In this document: positions 21,973-35,308 of the stretch, one piece after another | How the letters are laid out: each line of letters opens with the position of its first letter | Numbering within the stretch: position 1 is the stretch's first letter | Assembly: GCA_037043455.1 (NCBI GenBank) | Contig: JAWPHD010010318.1 | Span: 30,948-94,947, forward strand | Direction: 5' to 3' | Source of the DNA: Cyrtodaria siliqua | Taxonomy: Eukaryota > Mollusca > Bivalvia > Adapedonta > Hiatellidae | DNA length: 64,000 nucleotides | Position numbers and translations under genes: made by a program | The notes under the pieces: model-generated | Databases searched by the model: none | Seen by the model: only the letters and a program-made list of their open reading frames with translations | Told to the model about the DNA's origin: nothing

Positions 21973-22101
21973 AAAGAAATATAAAAAGATCGGACAGGGA
22001 AAGTAGCATTCAAGGAGGACAGTCAACCGCAAAACACAGAAACAAACATGCAAACAGACAAACAAGAAAGCAAATAATAAATGCAAACGACATCACAAAC
22101 A
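21973..22101 (-). mobile_element. Truncated Penelope-like terminal repeat
   Basis: The first 129 bp match the start of the pLTRs at 12,988 and 19,312 ('aaagaaatataaaaagatcg' onward), with a small deletion ('aagaaagcaaataataaatg'). Homology stops abruptly after 'atcacaaaca'. A third, fragmentary member of the family in the same orientation. 22,102-22,567 that follows holds nothing recognised. Confidence 0.85.
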
Positions 22102-22567
22102 GCCTGTATACGTGTAAACTATATCATACGTGCGGTAAACTGCTCAACGTCAGTTTATTTACAGTTCCCCACGGCTGGGTCCAAAATATTAAGTAATTAT
22201 AAGACCCAGCCCTCGGTTAAATTTTTGGAAAATGTTCAATTGTTTAAATATTTTTTTGTATCATTTTAAAGCGCGATTCTAATGTCTTCTGATGCATTTG
22301 ATTATTATGCAGTTACTGTTATAAGGGGATTCATATGTCAATTTGTAAAGCGAAGAACCTACGATTTTAAAATTCTAACGCGTAACACAAAATAATTTCA
22401 CACGGCCAACGTATGCTAAAACGTCTATATATGTTGTAGGTTGATTTTAATAACATTTGTATTGATGGGTGCAGAATTTAAATATTTCATTTGATGCAAA
22501 TGTTTACACCCTTTCCCTTTTCAACTTCGCTGAGACTGAAAAGCAAATTGACGTCGTAAACGTGTAA

Positions 22568-24242
22568 CACCTTATCATTACCGACCTATCTGTCACTATC
22601 ACACATATCATTACCGACCTATCTGTCACTATCGCACATATTATTACCGACCTATCTGTCACTATCGCACATATCATTACCGACCTATCTGTCACTATCG
22701 CACATATCATTACGGACCTATCTGTCACTATCGCACATATCATTACCGACCTATCTGTCACTATCGCACATATCATTACCGACCTATCTGTCACTATCGC
22801 ACATATCATTACCGTCCTATCTGTCACTATCGCACATATCATTACCGACCTATCTGTCACTATCGCACATATCATTACCGACCTATCTGTCACTATCGCA
22901 CCTAGCATTTATGACCTATCTGTCACTATCGCACATAGCATTACCGACCTATCTGTCACTATCGCACATATCAAAACCGACCTATCTGTCACTATCGCAC
23001 ATATCATTACCGTCCTATCTGTCACTATCGCACATATCATTACCGACCTATCTGTCACTATCGCACATATCATTATGAACCTATCTGTCACTATCACACA
23101 TATCATTACCGACCTATCTGTCACTATCACACATATCATTACCGAACTTTATGTCACTATCGCACATATCATTACCGACCTATCTGTCACTATCGCACAT
23201 ATCATTATCGACCTATCTGTCACTATCGCACATATCATTACCGACCTATCTGTCACTATCGCACATATCATTACCGACCTATCTGTCACTATCGCACATA
23301 TCATTACCGACCTATCTGTCACTATCGCACATATCATTACCGACCTATCTGTCGCTATCGCACATATCATTACTGACCTATCTGTCGCTATCGCACATAT
23401 CATTACCGACCTATCTGTCACTATCGCACATATCATTACCGACCTATCTGTCACTATCGCACATATCATTACCGTCCTATCTGTCACTATCGCACATATC
23501 ATTACCGACCTATCTGTCACTATCGCACATATCATTACCGACCTATCTGTCACTATCGCACCTAGCATTTATGACCTATCTGTCACTATCGCACATAGCA
23601 TTACCGACCTATCTGTCACTATCGCACATATCATTACCGACCTATCTGTCACTATCGCACATATCATTACCGTCCTATCTGTCACTATCGCACATATCAT
23701 TACCGACCTATCTGTCACTATCGCACATATCATTATGAACCTATCTGTCACTATCACACATATCATTACCGACTTATCTGTCACTATCACACATATCATT
23801 ACCGAACTTTATGTCACTATCGCACATATCATTACCGACCTATCTGTCACTATCGCACATATCATTATCGACCTATCTGTCACTATCGCACATATCATTA
23901 CCGACCTATCTGTCACTATCGCACATATCATTATCGACCTATCTGTCACTATCGCACATATCATTACCGACCTATCTGTCACTATCGCACATATCATTAC
24001 CGACCTATCTGTCGCTATCGCACATATCATTACTGACCTATCTATCGCTATCGCACATATCATTACCGACCTATCTGTCACTATCGCACATATCATTACC
24101 GACCTATCTGTCACTATCGCACATATCATTACCGACCTATCTGTCACTATCGCACATATCATTACGAACCTATCTGTCACTATCACACATATCATTACCG
24201 ACCTATCTGTCACTATCACACATATCATTACCGACCTATCGA
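22568..24242. repeat. 33-bp minisatellite array with 660-bp higher-order repeat, about 50 copies
   Basis: Unit 'cattaccgacctatctgtca' plus 'ctatcgcacatat' (33 bp), about 50 tandem copies. Distinctive variant units return exactly 660 bp (20 units) apart: 'cctagcatttatgac' at about 22,900 and 23,560; 'cattatgaacc' at about 23,071 and 23,731; 'gaactttatgtcac' at about 23,143 and 23,803. Because 33 is divisible by three, several frames are open on both strands for up to 398 codons with an 11-residue repeat. These have no codon-level conservation signal that I can see and are not called genes. Confidence 0.97.
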
Positions 24243-24579
24243 GAGGGGTTCAAATCATTCGCTGTTGTTGAAGCCCCTCCTGTCAATAATGCCCCGACGA
24301 AGCTCCAGCTGTCAATTATGCCCCTAAATGGCGTTTCACAACAAAAGGGACGCAACACGTATATACTGCGATTTTATTGTGAAAACGCCATTTATAACAG
24401 ATTAAGGGGAGGAAGTTTTGTATTGTAATCGTTTAGTTGAAGCACACGTCGATGTTGAAAAAAAACACATGCTATGGTGTTAGAGTTATAAAATAGATTA
24501 GATGTATATGTTTCTTATATTTTGCCACTATCTACACGCAATTTCATTTATTATGTGCAATTCTGTTGACGAATAACCG
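24243..24579. other. No gene recognised
   Basis: Sequence after the minisatellite. Two copies of 'ctgtcaat.atgcccc' lie 32 bp apart (about 24,280 and 24,318). Nothing else recognised. Confidence 0.45.
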
Positions 24580-24750
24580 ATTACCACGTGTATAGCTCTC
24601 CCTGCACACGGACCTATGACTTTACACACACCTCCTTCTGAGGATGGCATACTTTCATAGTAGGCTTACCAGAGGAAATCGAACCTGTGACGTCTGGGAC
24701 GAGAGGCAAGTATGACCAAGTATGCTAACCACTCATCCACCACAACAATA
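24580..24750 (-). mobile_element. tRNA-derived SINE
   Basis: On the minus strand 'gtggtggatgagtggttagc' carries an A-box and 'acaggttcgatttcc' (plus strand 24,674-24,688 region) is a perfect B-box. The spacing suits a tRNA with a long variable arm. Downstream on the minus strand lies 'gccatcctcagaaggagg' and 'gtgtgcagggagagctata', the presumed body. No CCA-ready acceptor stem is evident, so SINE is preferred over a functional tRNA. Confidence 0.6.
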
Positions 24751-25229
24751 TGACTGGAAGAAATTGTTATTTTCAATAGACAGGTTGAAGGAAATAAACA
24801 CATGTACATGTCTACTACAGTCTCTTTCATGGGGTAGGAATTTTGGTGTACAGTTTTGCAATTATTTGATATGTTTTGATATTTGTGTACAAGTCTAGAC
24901 AAAAACAAACAATCAGATTTTTTGACTTTTTTAAGACCTTTTTGTTTTTAAAGATTTGTTTAGGTCCAAACGCGTTCCTTCAACCTTTGTTTCAATACCG
25001 TTCTTCTAGTTACAATTGATTGCAAATCGGGTCCTGATATGGTCTGGGATGTCGTGTTCTAAGGTGGATATAATATATCGGCATGGAATGTCTTCGATTC
25101 CTAGCACACATTCTCTATTTCACAAAAAGCGGAGTATACATCTGTCATGATGCTATGCATAACGTTCACGCAATAACTTTCACGCACAGTGCCGTAACCA
25201 GACATAAACTGACACCGAGGCAAAGAAAT
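24751..25229. other. No gene recognised
   Basis: Unassigned AT-rich DNA with no supportable feature. Confidence 0.45.
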
Positions 25230-25560
25230 ATATTGGGTGAGAAGTGGGTCGTGGGTCGTGGGTCGGGGAGGGCAAGGGCGGATCCGCGGGGTATGGGTGT
25301 ACCAGGCTAAAATCTGAAAAGTAATAATTATATGCATATAGTAAGCTTTTGTTGGTTGGGGTGTACAGGTGGTAGTGGGATGGGTCTAGGGGCGGGTCCA
25401 GTGCGGGCACCGGGAGCACCCCTACCTAAAATCTGAAACGTATGTACTTTGATTGTTTTTTGGTTGTTAGTTAGGCAGTGGGGTGGGGGCATGGGCGGAT
25501 CCAGTTTGCATAAATCCATAAAATAAAGTCTTCTTACTTTAGAAACAATCTGGGGAGCAT
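25230..25560. repeat. Three diverged G-rich direct repeats, about 120 bp each
   Basis: A block with a 'ggcggatcc'-like word, 'gtaccaggctaaaatctgaaa' (or 'acccctacctaaaatctgaa'), a T-rich part and a G-rich 'gtgggatggg' recurs at about 25,270, 25,390 and 25,490. It is probably a decayed dispersed repeat in tandem. The long minus-strand Pro-rich frames here are its by-products. Confidence 0.5.
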
Positions 25561-25779
25561 GCACCCTCCTCAGGGGCGGATAAAGGATTTGACATTGGGG
25601 GTGGAGCGCAAGTTAAAAAAAACAAGTTATAACCAAAACACACACACTAAGGGGTGATGCGCAACTTTAAAAAACACTATTTACAGCCAACCCACAACCA
25701 CTGCCCCCTCCCCCCAAAAAAACACAAACAACACTCAACAGCAACAACAACAAAAAGCACAAAGCACAAAACAACAACT

Positions 25780-28700
25780 ATTTTTGTCACATAATGCGTA
25801 CAAGTCACATATTGCATATTAAGTTTTGGCGCATTATATGAATAATCACATTCGCCTCCTATTTAAAAAATAATTAGGAAGTAGTAACGGCTTAGGAAAT
25901 AAACAGTAGGCGAATGTGAGAATACATACAGGGGAGAAGCCATATACATCAAATATATTAAGCCATTCTGTTATATTTCGTTAAATGATAGCAAGTGATA
26001 ATGTCTAGGTGATGTGAGAGATATCCTGATAAGAGAAATACGATGTCTCTGTCATCTGTTAACTTTCATTTTGTTCCCCGTGAGGTTGCGGGGTAGACCC
26101 CACCCCCCTCCCCCGCCACCACCATCCCCCACACACATTATATTCATTTTGTCATTTTTTATCATGCCCATCATGACACCGCGTATGCAAACGTGGAAAC
26201 GTGGCTGCATCGTAAATGGAGTGTCTATTATAGAATTTGCAGCAATTCTCCAGTTTTGCAGGTAAGAAGGTTCTAGGCCCAATCTTCATATTTTATCTTG
26301 ATGTAAATGGAGGATGAGCCTGGCGCGTTCGTTCCTGTTAGGCGCCATATAAACGTTCATGTGTTGTTGCTCCTTAAAACACAAATCAATTCAATTAACT
26401 TTTTTAAACAGTAGTCGAATGTGAGTATGCATACAGGAGAGAAGCCATATAAGCTACATACATTAAGATATTAGGCGATGTGAGAGATGTTTCTATAGTC
26501 CTTTAATTTTCCGAATATGCCTAGTTACTCATTTTAGCAAAGTAGAAGTTACTAGTGCTAATTTACTGCTATACCAGCCGCAATTACGCATTAATCGTGG
26601 ATATGAATGTGTATGCTCTTTTTTAATTCAAATTTCCTAAGCAGTTACTACTTTCTAATTAGAAGAAGAAGTTACTAGTGCCTAGGAATTAACTGAACTA
26701 TTAGCCGATACATTGAGTATACAGGAGAAATACCATATTATACCATTTAACGAAATAAAAACTTAATATATGTGACTTATTTGGATTTTATCCTGCATGA
26801 ATACACACATTCGCCTACTGTTTAAAATAATTACACTTAAAGGGTGTTAGAGACATCTCTCACATCGCCTAGACATTACTATTACTATTTTTAAAAAAAC
26901 AAAACTGTCTTTTAGCTTAATTATCACCTCTTCCTTCTATAATGTACCAGTCGGTTTATTTGCAAGTACACGATTTATTAATTACATGTGAATTGATGAA
27001 TACTATTGGTATAGTATTTGTTACCTTATCAAACCATGTACAAATGCATAGAGAATCTGCATATTATATAAGAACAATGTTCGTATGGGTTGTGGGTTGT
27101 GGGGGTTGCGGGGAGGGACATACTCTACCCACCCCTTTCAGATTAGGGGAGAGGTGCTGTCCCCGCTGTTCCTAATTATAGATACTGCACACGGTCTAGT
27201 CTAATTATCATGGCAGCATCGTTTCCGAGGAAAGCTCCACGGGCATTTTGCCTCATTAACACAGAAATTCAAAGAGATATGTCATGAGCATATATAAGGT
27301 ATGACTCTTCCTACATGGGACTGGTCTACGTCTTAACATTTCCTTCGAAGGATGGCATACGATTCACAGTACATTGCCCGAATAATGAAAGGTCATTTGC
27401 CCAAAACCCTCACTCGGAAAAAAACATTGCTTGCAATCGTTAGAGTAAGCGAAATGACAAGTGTGCGTACACACTGGTGAGAAGCCGTTTAAGGTACAAT
27501 ATCAGAGTTTATGAATATATCGTCCCTTTCGCGTATCAATCAATTCACCTAAGCAGTTTATTATGTCCCTCAGAATTGTACTGACGCTAGCTGTATTGAT
27601 ATTGTCCTTGAGGACAGTACTGAACCCAGAGAAGCTGGCAGGTGATATTTTCACAGAGATTAGTATTGACTGTATCCGTTTATTGTTTCGCTGAGGACTG
27701 TACTGCACACGATTTAAAAGAAACTTATTACATTAAAGCAGACCATTTCTAAAAAAACAACATCCTTTAGCTTAAATACCACACATTTTTTCTGTCATTA
27801 TAAAGTACCAGTAGCTTTATATGCAAGAACATGATGTCTTAGTACAATGTGACTTGATTAATACTTTTGGTATATTCTAGCAGCGCAAATAGTAGCTCTT
27901 ATGGTGCATACGTACAACAGAGTTACTGTGATGCCCTTTTAGAATAAGTAGGTATCAGGGTCGACCATATCAAGACAGGTTCATGAAGAGATCAAGCAAA
28001 TGCATGCATAAACAGCCGCCATACAGCAATAGATTAAACGTTAACAACCAAGCGTGCATGCATAAAACTCACCAAAGAGAAGAATACCTCATCGATCTAG
28101 ACATTTTCGTACGACTAGTTAATGTTTTTCAGGTGAATATCTCTGGAATTTTTACATTTCGACATATCTCGCGCTGACACGTATTCTGTGTTTGGAAACT
28201 TAAACCCGAACACAGCTAACACAAATCGACAACGTTAACAGGCAAACGTCAGATATGTGAGTAGGTTGACGAAACAAGACGAGGTGCGGGGAATATACTC
28301 TGTCCACCCATCTCAGGTTATGGGGAGAGGTGCTAGCCCACTGTTCTTTTTTTTAAACTACACACATTCATTTCTGATTATCATGACAGCCGCTTTTGAT
28401 GAATGACCGTTCACTATTCGGGCAAGGTACATGTACTGTGAAACTGCCATCCTTCGAAGGGGATGTTAAGCCGTTGACCAGGCCTATGTACAGGAAGGTC
28501 CACACCCTATATAATTATGCTCCTTACACATTTTGCTGTAATTCTGTGTTAATCAGTGACAAAATGCCAGCAAAGCCTTCCTCGGAAACGAACTCACTTG
28601 GGAAAAAACATTGCTTGCAAACAGGTAGGGTAAAAGAAAAGACAAGTATGCATACACACTGGTGAGAAACCGTTTAAGGATATGACTATATTGTCCCTTT

Positions 28701-28780
28701 GGTCTTTCAAGGAAGTGACCTAAGCAATTTATTTTGTCCTTCAAGATTTTAGTGACGCTAATTCTTGAAATTGTCCTTGA
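25780..28780 (+). repeat. Flank module, forward copy 1, with C2H2 zinc-finger linker remnants
   Basis: A mosaic of short dispersed pieces that recur at 41.9-44.6, 48.9-50.5 and (reversed) 59.6-61.3 kb. Shared pieces include 'cacataatgcgta', 'aatgtctaggtgatgtgaga', 'tactctgcccatc' and 'tcaaggaagtgacctaa'. Codons for the C2H2 linker can be read at four places: RIHTGEKPY (25,919-25,945), SMHTGEKPYK (26,424-26,453), HTGEKPFK (27,470-27,493) and HTGEKPFK (28,655-28,678). The upstream Cys and His ligands are lost or replaced and stops intervene, so these are relics, not fingers. The last two are followed within about 130 bp by isolated satellite-1 monomers ('ctgacgctagctgt'). Confidence 0.7.
26190..26400 (+). 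mobile_element. SINE-like element
   Basis: 'gaatttgcagcaattctcca' ... 'gcaggtaagaaggttct' ... 'gttcctgttaggcgccatat' ... 'taaaacacaaatcaattcaa'. The same order of words occurs at 44,650-44,880 (plus) and 38,690-38,910 (minus), where the tail reads 'gccgtaaaaccccaattcaa'. The tail resembles those of the SINEs at 9.0 and 12.4 kb. No tRNA head recognised. Confidence 0.55.
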
Positions 28781-31664
28781 GGACAGTACAAAAGCAATGG
28801 AAGCCAGTAGGTGATATTTTCGTAGAGTTTAGTAGTACTGACTGTATTCGTTTTTGGACAGGACTAACGCTAGCCGGCGATATTGACCCTGAGGACAGTA
28901 CTAACGCTAGCTGTTGATATTGCCTCTGAGGACAGTACTAACGCTAGCTGTTGACATTGCCCCTGAGGACAGGACTAACGCTACCTGTTGATATTGACTT
29001 GTGGACGGTACTAACTCTAGCTGTTGATAGTATCCCTATAAGACGCTGGCTGTTGATATTGTTCATGTGGATGTTAAAGACAATAGCTGTTGATATTGTA
29101 GTTCTACAGCTAGCTCTTGATAACGCCCCCGAGGACATTACTAACCATAACTGTTGGTATTACACTTAGGACAATGCAAACGCTGGCTGTTGATATTGCC
29201 CTTGAGGACAATACCAACGCAGGCAGATGATATTGCCTTTGAGGACAGTACTAACACTAGCTGCTGATATTGCCTCTGAGGACGGTACTTACGGTAGCAG
29301 TTGATATTGCCTCTCGAAAGCGGTACTAACGCTATATGTTGAAATTGGCCCAGAAGACAGTATAAACGCTACCTGTTGATATTTCCCTTTAGGGCAGTAA
29401 TATAAGTGGCTATTGATATTGCCAATGAGGACAGTGTTAAAGCTAGCTGTTGATATTTTCCATGAGGACAAAACTAACGCTACCTGTTGATATTGCTCAT
29501 GAGCACATTACTAACTCTGGCTATTGATTTTGACACTGAGGACAATACTAACGCAGGCTGTTGATCTTGTCCCTGAGGACATTACTTACGCTGGCTGTTG
29601 ATATTGCCCATTAGGACAGTACTAACGCTGGCTGTTGATGTTGCCCCTTTGGACAGTACTAACGTTAGCTGTTGATATTGCCCCTGAGAACAGTACTAAC
29701 GATAGCTGTTGATTTTGACCCTGTGGACATTACTCACACTGGATATTGATGTGGCCCCTTAGGACAGTACTAACGGTGGCTGTTGATATTGCCCCTAAGA
29801 ACAGTACTAACGCTGGCTGTTTATACTTCCCATGAGGACATTAATAACGCTGGCTGTTAACAGTGTCCATGAGGATAGTACTAACTCTGGCTGTTGATAT
29901 TGCCAATGAGGCAAATACTAACGATATATATTGAGATTTCCCCTGAAGGCAGTACTAACGCTAGATGTCGATACTCCCCTTAGAACAATAATAACGCTCA
30001 CTGTATTGATATTGCCCCTGGGGCCAGTATTAACGCTGGCTGTTGATATTGCCAATGACGGCAGTACTAACGCTGGCTGTTGATATTGCCTCGGAGGACA
30101 GTACTACCACTAGCTGTTGATATTGTATTTGAGGACAGTACTAATGTTACCCGTTGATGTACTAACGCTCATCATAGTATCTTTATGGTGGTTAAAACAA
30201 AGGCTTATGATAGTGCACATGTGGATGTTAAAGACACTAGCTGTTTGTTTCCATATGGACAGTACATATGCTAGCTGTTGATACCTGTGCATGTTACTGA
30301 CTAGCTGTTGATATTGCACCTGAGGATAGTTCGAACACTAGCGTGTGATAGTGCCCCTGAGGACATTATTAACGCTAGCTGTTGATAATTCACCTTAGGA
30401 CAGTACTAACGCTAGCTGTTGATATTGCCACTGAGGACAGTATTTGTTGGTATTGCACTTCAGAACATTACTAACGCTGGCTGTTGATATTGCCACTGAA
30501 CACCATACTAACGCAGGCTGTTGATAATGCACCTTAGGAGAGTACTAACGCTAGCTGTTGATGTTGCCACTGAGGACAGTACTGACGTTAGTTGTTGGTA
30601 TAGCACTTCAGGACAGTACTAACGCTTGCTGTTGATATTGCCACTGAGGACCATACTAACGGAGACTGTTGATATTGAGGACAGTACTAATCCTAGCTGT
30701 TGATATGACCCCTGAGGATAGTACTAACACCAGCTGCTGATATTGCCCCTTAAGATAGTACTAACGCTAGCTGTTGATATTGCCCCTGAGGACAGTATTA
30801 AACCTAGCTGTTGATATGGCCCCTGAGGACAGTACTAACACCAGCTGTTGATATTGACCCTTAGGACAGTACTATCGCTAGCTGCTGATATTGCCCCTGA
30901 GGACAGTACTAAACCTAGATGTTGATATGGCCCCTGAGGACAGTACTAACGGCAGCTGTTGATATTGCCCCTTCAGATGATACTAACGCTAGCTGTTGAT
31001 ATTGCCCCTAAGGACAGTACTAACGCCAGCTGTTGATATTGCCCCTTAGGATAGTCCTAAACCTAGCTGCTGATATCGCCCCTTAGAACTGTAATAACGC
31101 TGGCTGTTGATATGCCCCTGAGGATAGTACTAATTATAGATGTTGATACTGCCCCTTTGGATATTATTAAGCTGTTGATATTACCCCTGAAGAGAGTACT
31201 AAACGTAGCTATGATATTGTCCCTAAGGACAGTAATAACCCTAGCTGTTGATATGGCCCCTGAGGACTTTACTATCGATAACTGCTGATACTGCTCCTAC
31301 GGACAGTACTAAACCAAGCTGTTGATATGGCCCCAGAGGACAGTACTAACGTCAGCTGTTGATATTGCCCTTTAGATAGAACTAACCCTAGCTGTTGATA
31401 TTGCCCCTGAGGACAGTAATAAACCTAGCTGTTGATATAGCCCCTGAGGACAGTACTAACACCAGCTGTTGATATTGGCCCTTAGGACAGTACTATCGCT
31501 AGCTGTTGATATTGCTCCTAGGGACAGTACTAAAACTAGCTGTTGATATGGCCCCAGAGGACAGTACTAACGCCAGCTGATATTGATCTGTAGGATAGTA
31601 CTAAAAGTAAGTATAACCTTAGCTGTTGATAATGCCCCTTAGAACAATATTAACGCTAGATGTT

Positions 31665-31871
31665 AGTTTAAACATATTTATTTTACATCGATTGTAACGA
31701 AAGCTCAATGAACTTATTTGAATCACTCTCGATGTCTTCCTGGGTAGAACCAGTACTAAGCAATGCAGATAAAGTATCTTGCTCAGAGACACAACGCATA
31801 TGGCAATGGCGGGAATCGAACCCACGACTTTTGGATCATGGGTCCAACGCTCTACCACTAGACCACAGCGC
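31665..31871 (-). mobile_element. tRNA-headed SINE inside satellite 1 (copy a)
   Basis: The minus strand begins 'gcgctgtggtctagtggtag' (A-box) and continues through 'ttggacccatgatccaa' (an anticodon-like arm with CAT) to 'gtgggttcgattcccgcca' (perfect B-box) within 65 bases. The body contains 'gtctctgagcaagatacttt' and 'cttagtactggttctaccca', and the end is 'aaataaatatgtttaaact'. The word 'gctagatgtt' flanks both sides (31,655-31,664 and 31,875-31,884), consistent with a target duplication of a satellite monomer, though repetition of the monomer makes this less certain. The tRNA part might fold, but the extended body marks it as a SINE. Confidence 0.85.
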
Positions 31872-34800
31872 AAATGCTAGATGTTGATATGGCCCCTGAG
31901 GATAGTACTAATTCTAGCTGTTTATAATGCCCCTAAGGACATTACTAAGCTGTTGATATTGCCCCTGAGGACAGTAATAACGCCAGCTGTTGATATTGCC
32001 CCTTAAGATAGTACTAACGCTAGCTGTTGATATTGACCCTAAGGACAGTACTAACGCCAGCTGTTGATATTTCCCCTTAGGATTGTCCTAAACCTAGCCG
32101 TTGATATTGCCCCTTATAACAATAATAACGTTATCTGTTGATATGGCCCCTGAGGATAGTACTAATTCTAGGTGTTGATATAGCCCCTTAGGACATTATT
32201 AAGCTGTTGATATTGCCCCTGAGGAGAGTAATAAACGTAGCTGTTGATATTGCCCCTAAGAACAGTACTAACGCCAGCTGTTGATATGGCCCCTGAGGAC
32301 AGTTCTAACACCAGCTGTTGATATTGACCCTTAGGACAGTACTATCGCTAGCTGGTGATATTGCCTCTAGGGACGGTACTAAACCTAGATGTTGATATGG
32401 CCCCTGAGGACAGTACTAACGACAGCTGTTGATATTGTCCTTTAAGATGGTACTAACGCTAGTTGTTGATATTGCCCCTAAGGACAGTAGTAATGCCAGA
32501 TGTTGATATTGCCCCTTAGGATAGTCCTAAACCTAGCCGTTGATATTGCCCTTTAGAACAATAATAACGCTAGCTGTTGATATGGCCCCTGAGGATAGTA
32601 CACATTCTAGGTGTTGATATTGCGCCTTAGGACATTATAAAGCTGTTGATATTGCCCCAGAGGAGAGTACTAAACGTAGTGGTTGATATTGCTCCTAAGA
32701 ACAGTAATAACGCTAGCTGTAAATATGGACTCTGAGGACACTACTATCGCTAGCTGCTGATATTGCCCCTAGGGACAGGACTAAAACTAGCTGTTGAGAT
32801 GGCCCTTGCCGACAGTAATAACGTCAGCTGTTGATATTGCCCCCGAAGATAGGACTAACCCTAGCTGTTGATATTGCCCCTGAGGACAGTAATAAACATA
32901 GCTGTTGATATTGACAGATAGGACAGTACTATCGCTAGCTGCTGATATTGCCCCTGAGGACAGTACTAAAACTAGCAGTTAATATGGCCCCAAAGGAAGG
33001 TACTTACGTCAGCTGTTGATATTGACCCTTAAGATAGAACCAACCCTAGCTGTTGATATTACCCCTGGGGACAGTAATAAACCTAGCTGTTGATATAGTA
33101 CCTGGGGACTGTACTAACGCCAGCTGTTGATATTGGCCCTTATGACAGTACTATCGCTAGCTGTTGATACTGCCCCTAGGGACGGTACTAAAACTAGCTG
33201 TTGATATGGCCCAGAGGACAGTACTAATCCTAGCTGTTTATATTGCCTATGAGGACAGTACTAACGCCAGCTGCTGATATTGCCCCTGAGGACAGTACTA
33301 ACGCCAGCTGTTGCTATTGCCACTTAAGATGGTACTAACGCTAGCTGTTGATATTGCCCCTAAGGACAGTACTAACACCAGCTGTTGATATTGCCCCTTA
33401 GGATAGTCCTAAACCTAGCCGTTGATATTGGCCCTTAGAACAGTAATAACGCTATTTGTTGATATGGCCCCTGAGGATAGTACTAATTCTAGGTGTTGAT
33501 ATTGCCCTTAGGACATTATTAAGCTGTTGATATTGCCCCTGAGGAGAGTACTAAACGTAGCTATGATATTGTCCCTAAGGACCGTAATAACCCTAGCCGT
33601 TGATATGGCCCCTGAGGACTTTACTATCGATAACTGCTGATATTGCACCTACGGACAGTACTAAACCAAGCTGTTGATATGGCCCCAGAGGACAGTACTA
33701 ACGTCAGCTGTTGATATTGCCCCTTAGATAGAACTAACCCTAGCTGTTCATATTGCCCCTGAGGACAGTAATAAACCTTGCTGTTGATATAGCCCCTGAG
33801 GACAGTACTAACACCAGCTGTTGATATTGGCCCTTAGGACAGTACTATCGCTAGCTGTTGATATTGCCCTTTGGGACGGTACTAAAACTAGCTGTTGATA
33901 GTGCCCCTGAGGACATTATTAACGCTAGCTGTTGATAATTCACCTTAGGACAGTACTAACGCTAGCTGTTGATATTGCCACTGAGGACAGTAATCGTTGG
34001 TATTGCACTTCAGAACATTACTAACGCTGGCTGTTGATATTGCCACTGAGCACCATACTAACGCAGGCTGTTGATAATGCACCTTAGGAGAGTACTAACG
34101 CTAGCTGTTGATATTGCCACTGAGGACAGTACTTACGTTAGTTGTTGGTATAGCACTCCAGGACAGTACTAACGCTTGCTGTTGATATTGCCACTGAGGA
34201 CCATATTAATGCAGACTGTTGATATTGAGGACAGTACTTATCTAGCTGTTGATATGACCCCTGAGGACAGTACTAACACCAGCTGCTGATATTGCCCCTT
34301 AAGATAGTACTAACGCTAGCTGTTGATATTGTCCCTGAGGCGGTACTAAACCTAGCTGTTGATATGGCCCCTGAAGACAGTACTAACACCAGCTGTTGAT
34401 ATTGACCCTTACGACAGTACTATCGCTAGCTGCTGATATTGCCCCTGAGGACAGTACTAACGCCAGCTGTTGATATTGCCCCTTAGGATAGTCCTAAACC
34501 TAGCCGCTGATATTGCCCCTTAGAACAGTAATAACGCTGGCTGTTGATATGCCCCTGAGGATAGTACTTATTATAGATGTTGATACTGCCCCTTTGGATA
34601 TTATTAAGCTGTTGGTATTGCCCCTGAGGAGAGTACTAAACGTAGCTATGATATTGTCCCTAAGGACAGTAATAACCCTAGCTGTTGATGTGGCCCCTGA
34701 GGATTTTACTATCGATAACTGCTGATATTGCCCCTACGGACAGTACTAAACCAAGCTGTTGATATGGCCCCAGAGGACAGTACTAACGTCAGCTGTTGAT

Positions 34801-35101
34801 ATTGCCCCTTAGATAGAACTAACCGTAGCTGTTGATATTGCCCCTGAGGACAGTAATAAACCTAGCTGTTGATATAGCCCCTGAGGACAGTACTATCGCT
34901 GGCTGTTGATATTGGCCCTTAGGACAGTACTATCGCTAACTGTTGATATTGCTCCTAGGAACAGTACTAAAACTAGCTGTTGATATGGCCCCAGAGGACA
35001 GTACTAACGGCAGCTGATATTGACCTGTAGGATAGTACTAAAAGTAAGTATAACCTTAGCTGTTGATAATGCCCCTTAGAACAATATTGACGCTAGATGT
35101 T

Positions 35102-35308
35102 AGTTTAAACATATTTATTTTACATCGATTGTAACGAAAGCTCAATCAACTTATTTGAATCACTCTCGATGTCTTCCTGGGTAGAACCAGTACTAAGCAA
35201 TGCAGATAAAGTATCTTGCTCAGAGACACAACGCATATGGCAATGGCGGGAATCGAACCCACGACTTTTGGATCATGGGTCCAGCGCTCTACCACTAGAC
35301 CACAGCGC
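35102..35308 (-). mobile_element. tRNA-headed SINE inside satellite 1 (copy b, duplicated)
   Basis: Same 207-bp SINE as at 31,665, in the same monomer position and orientation. I count about two substitutions ('caatgaactt' against 'caatcaactt', 'ccaacgctc' against 'ccagcgctc'). Identical flanks ('taaaagtaagtataacctt' just upstream) show that it arose by duplication of satellite DNA, not by a second retroposition. Confidence 0.88.

Noticed and set aside
23075..24271. Long open frames (up to 398 codons, both strands) in the 33-bp array
   Set aside because: A repeat unit divisible by three with no stop in a frame automatically keeps that frame open; several frames on both strands are open at once, and the starts lie inside the array. 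No sign of selection on one frame.
25083..25564. Proline-rich proteins on the minus strand
   Set aside because: Overlapping frames in a G-rich, three-fold repeated noncoding element; no consistent frame across the copies.
31807..31871. Functional tRNA gene (CAT anticodon-like loop) in satellite 1
   Set aside because: A- and B-boxes are good, but the unit continues into a SINE body and tail, the base before the anticodon is C rather than the usual T, and the second copy arose by satellite duplication.
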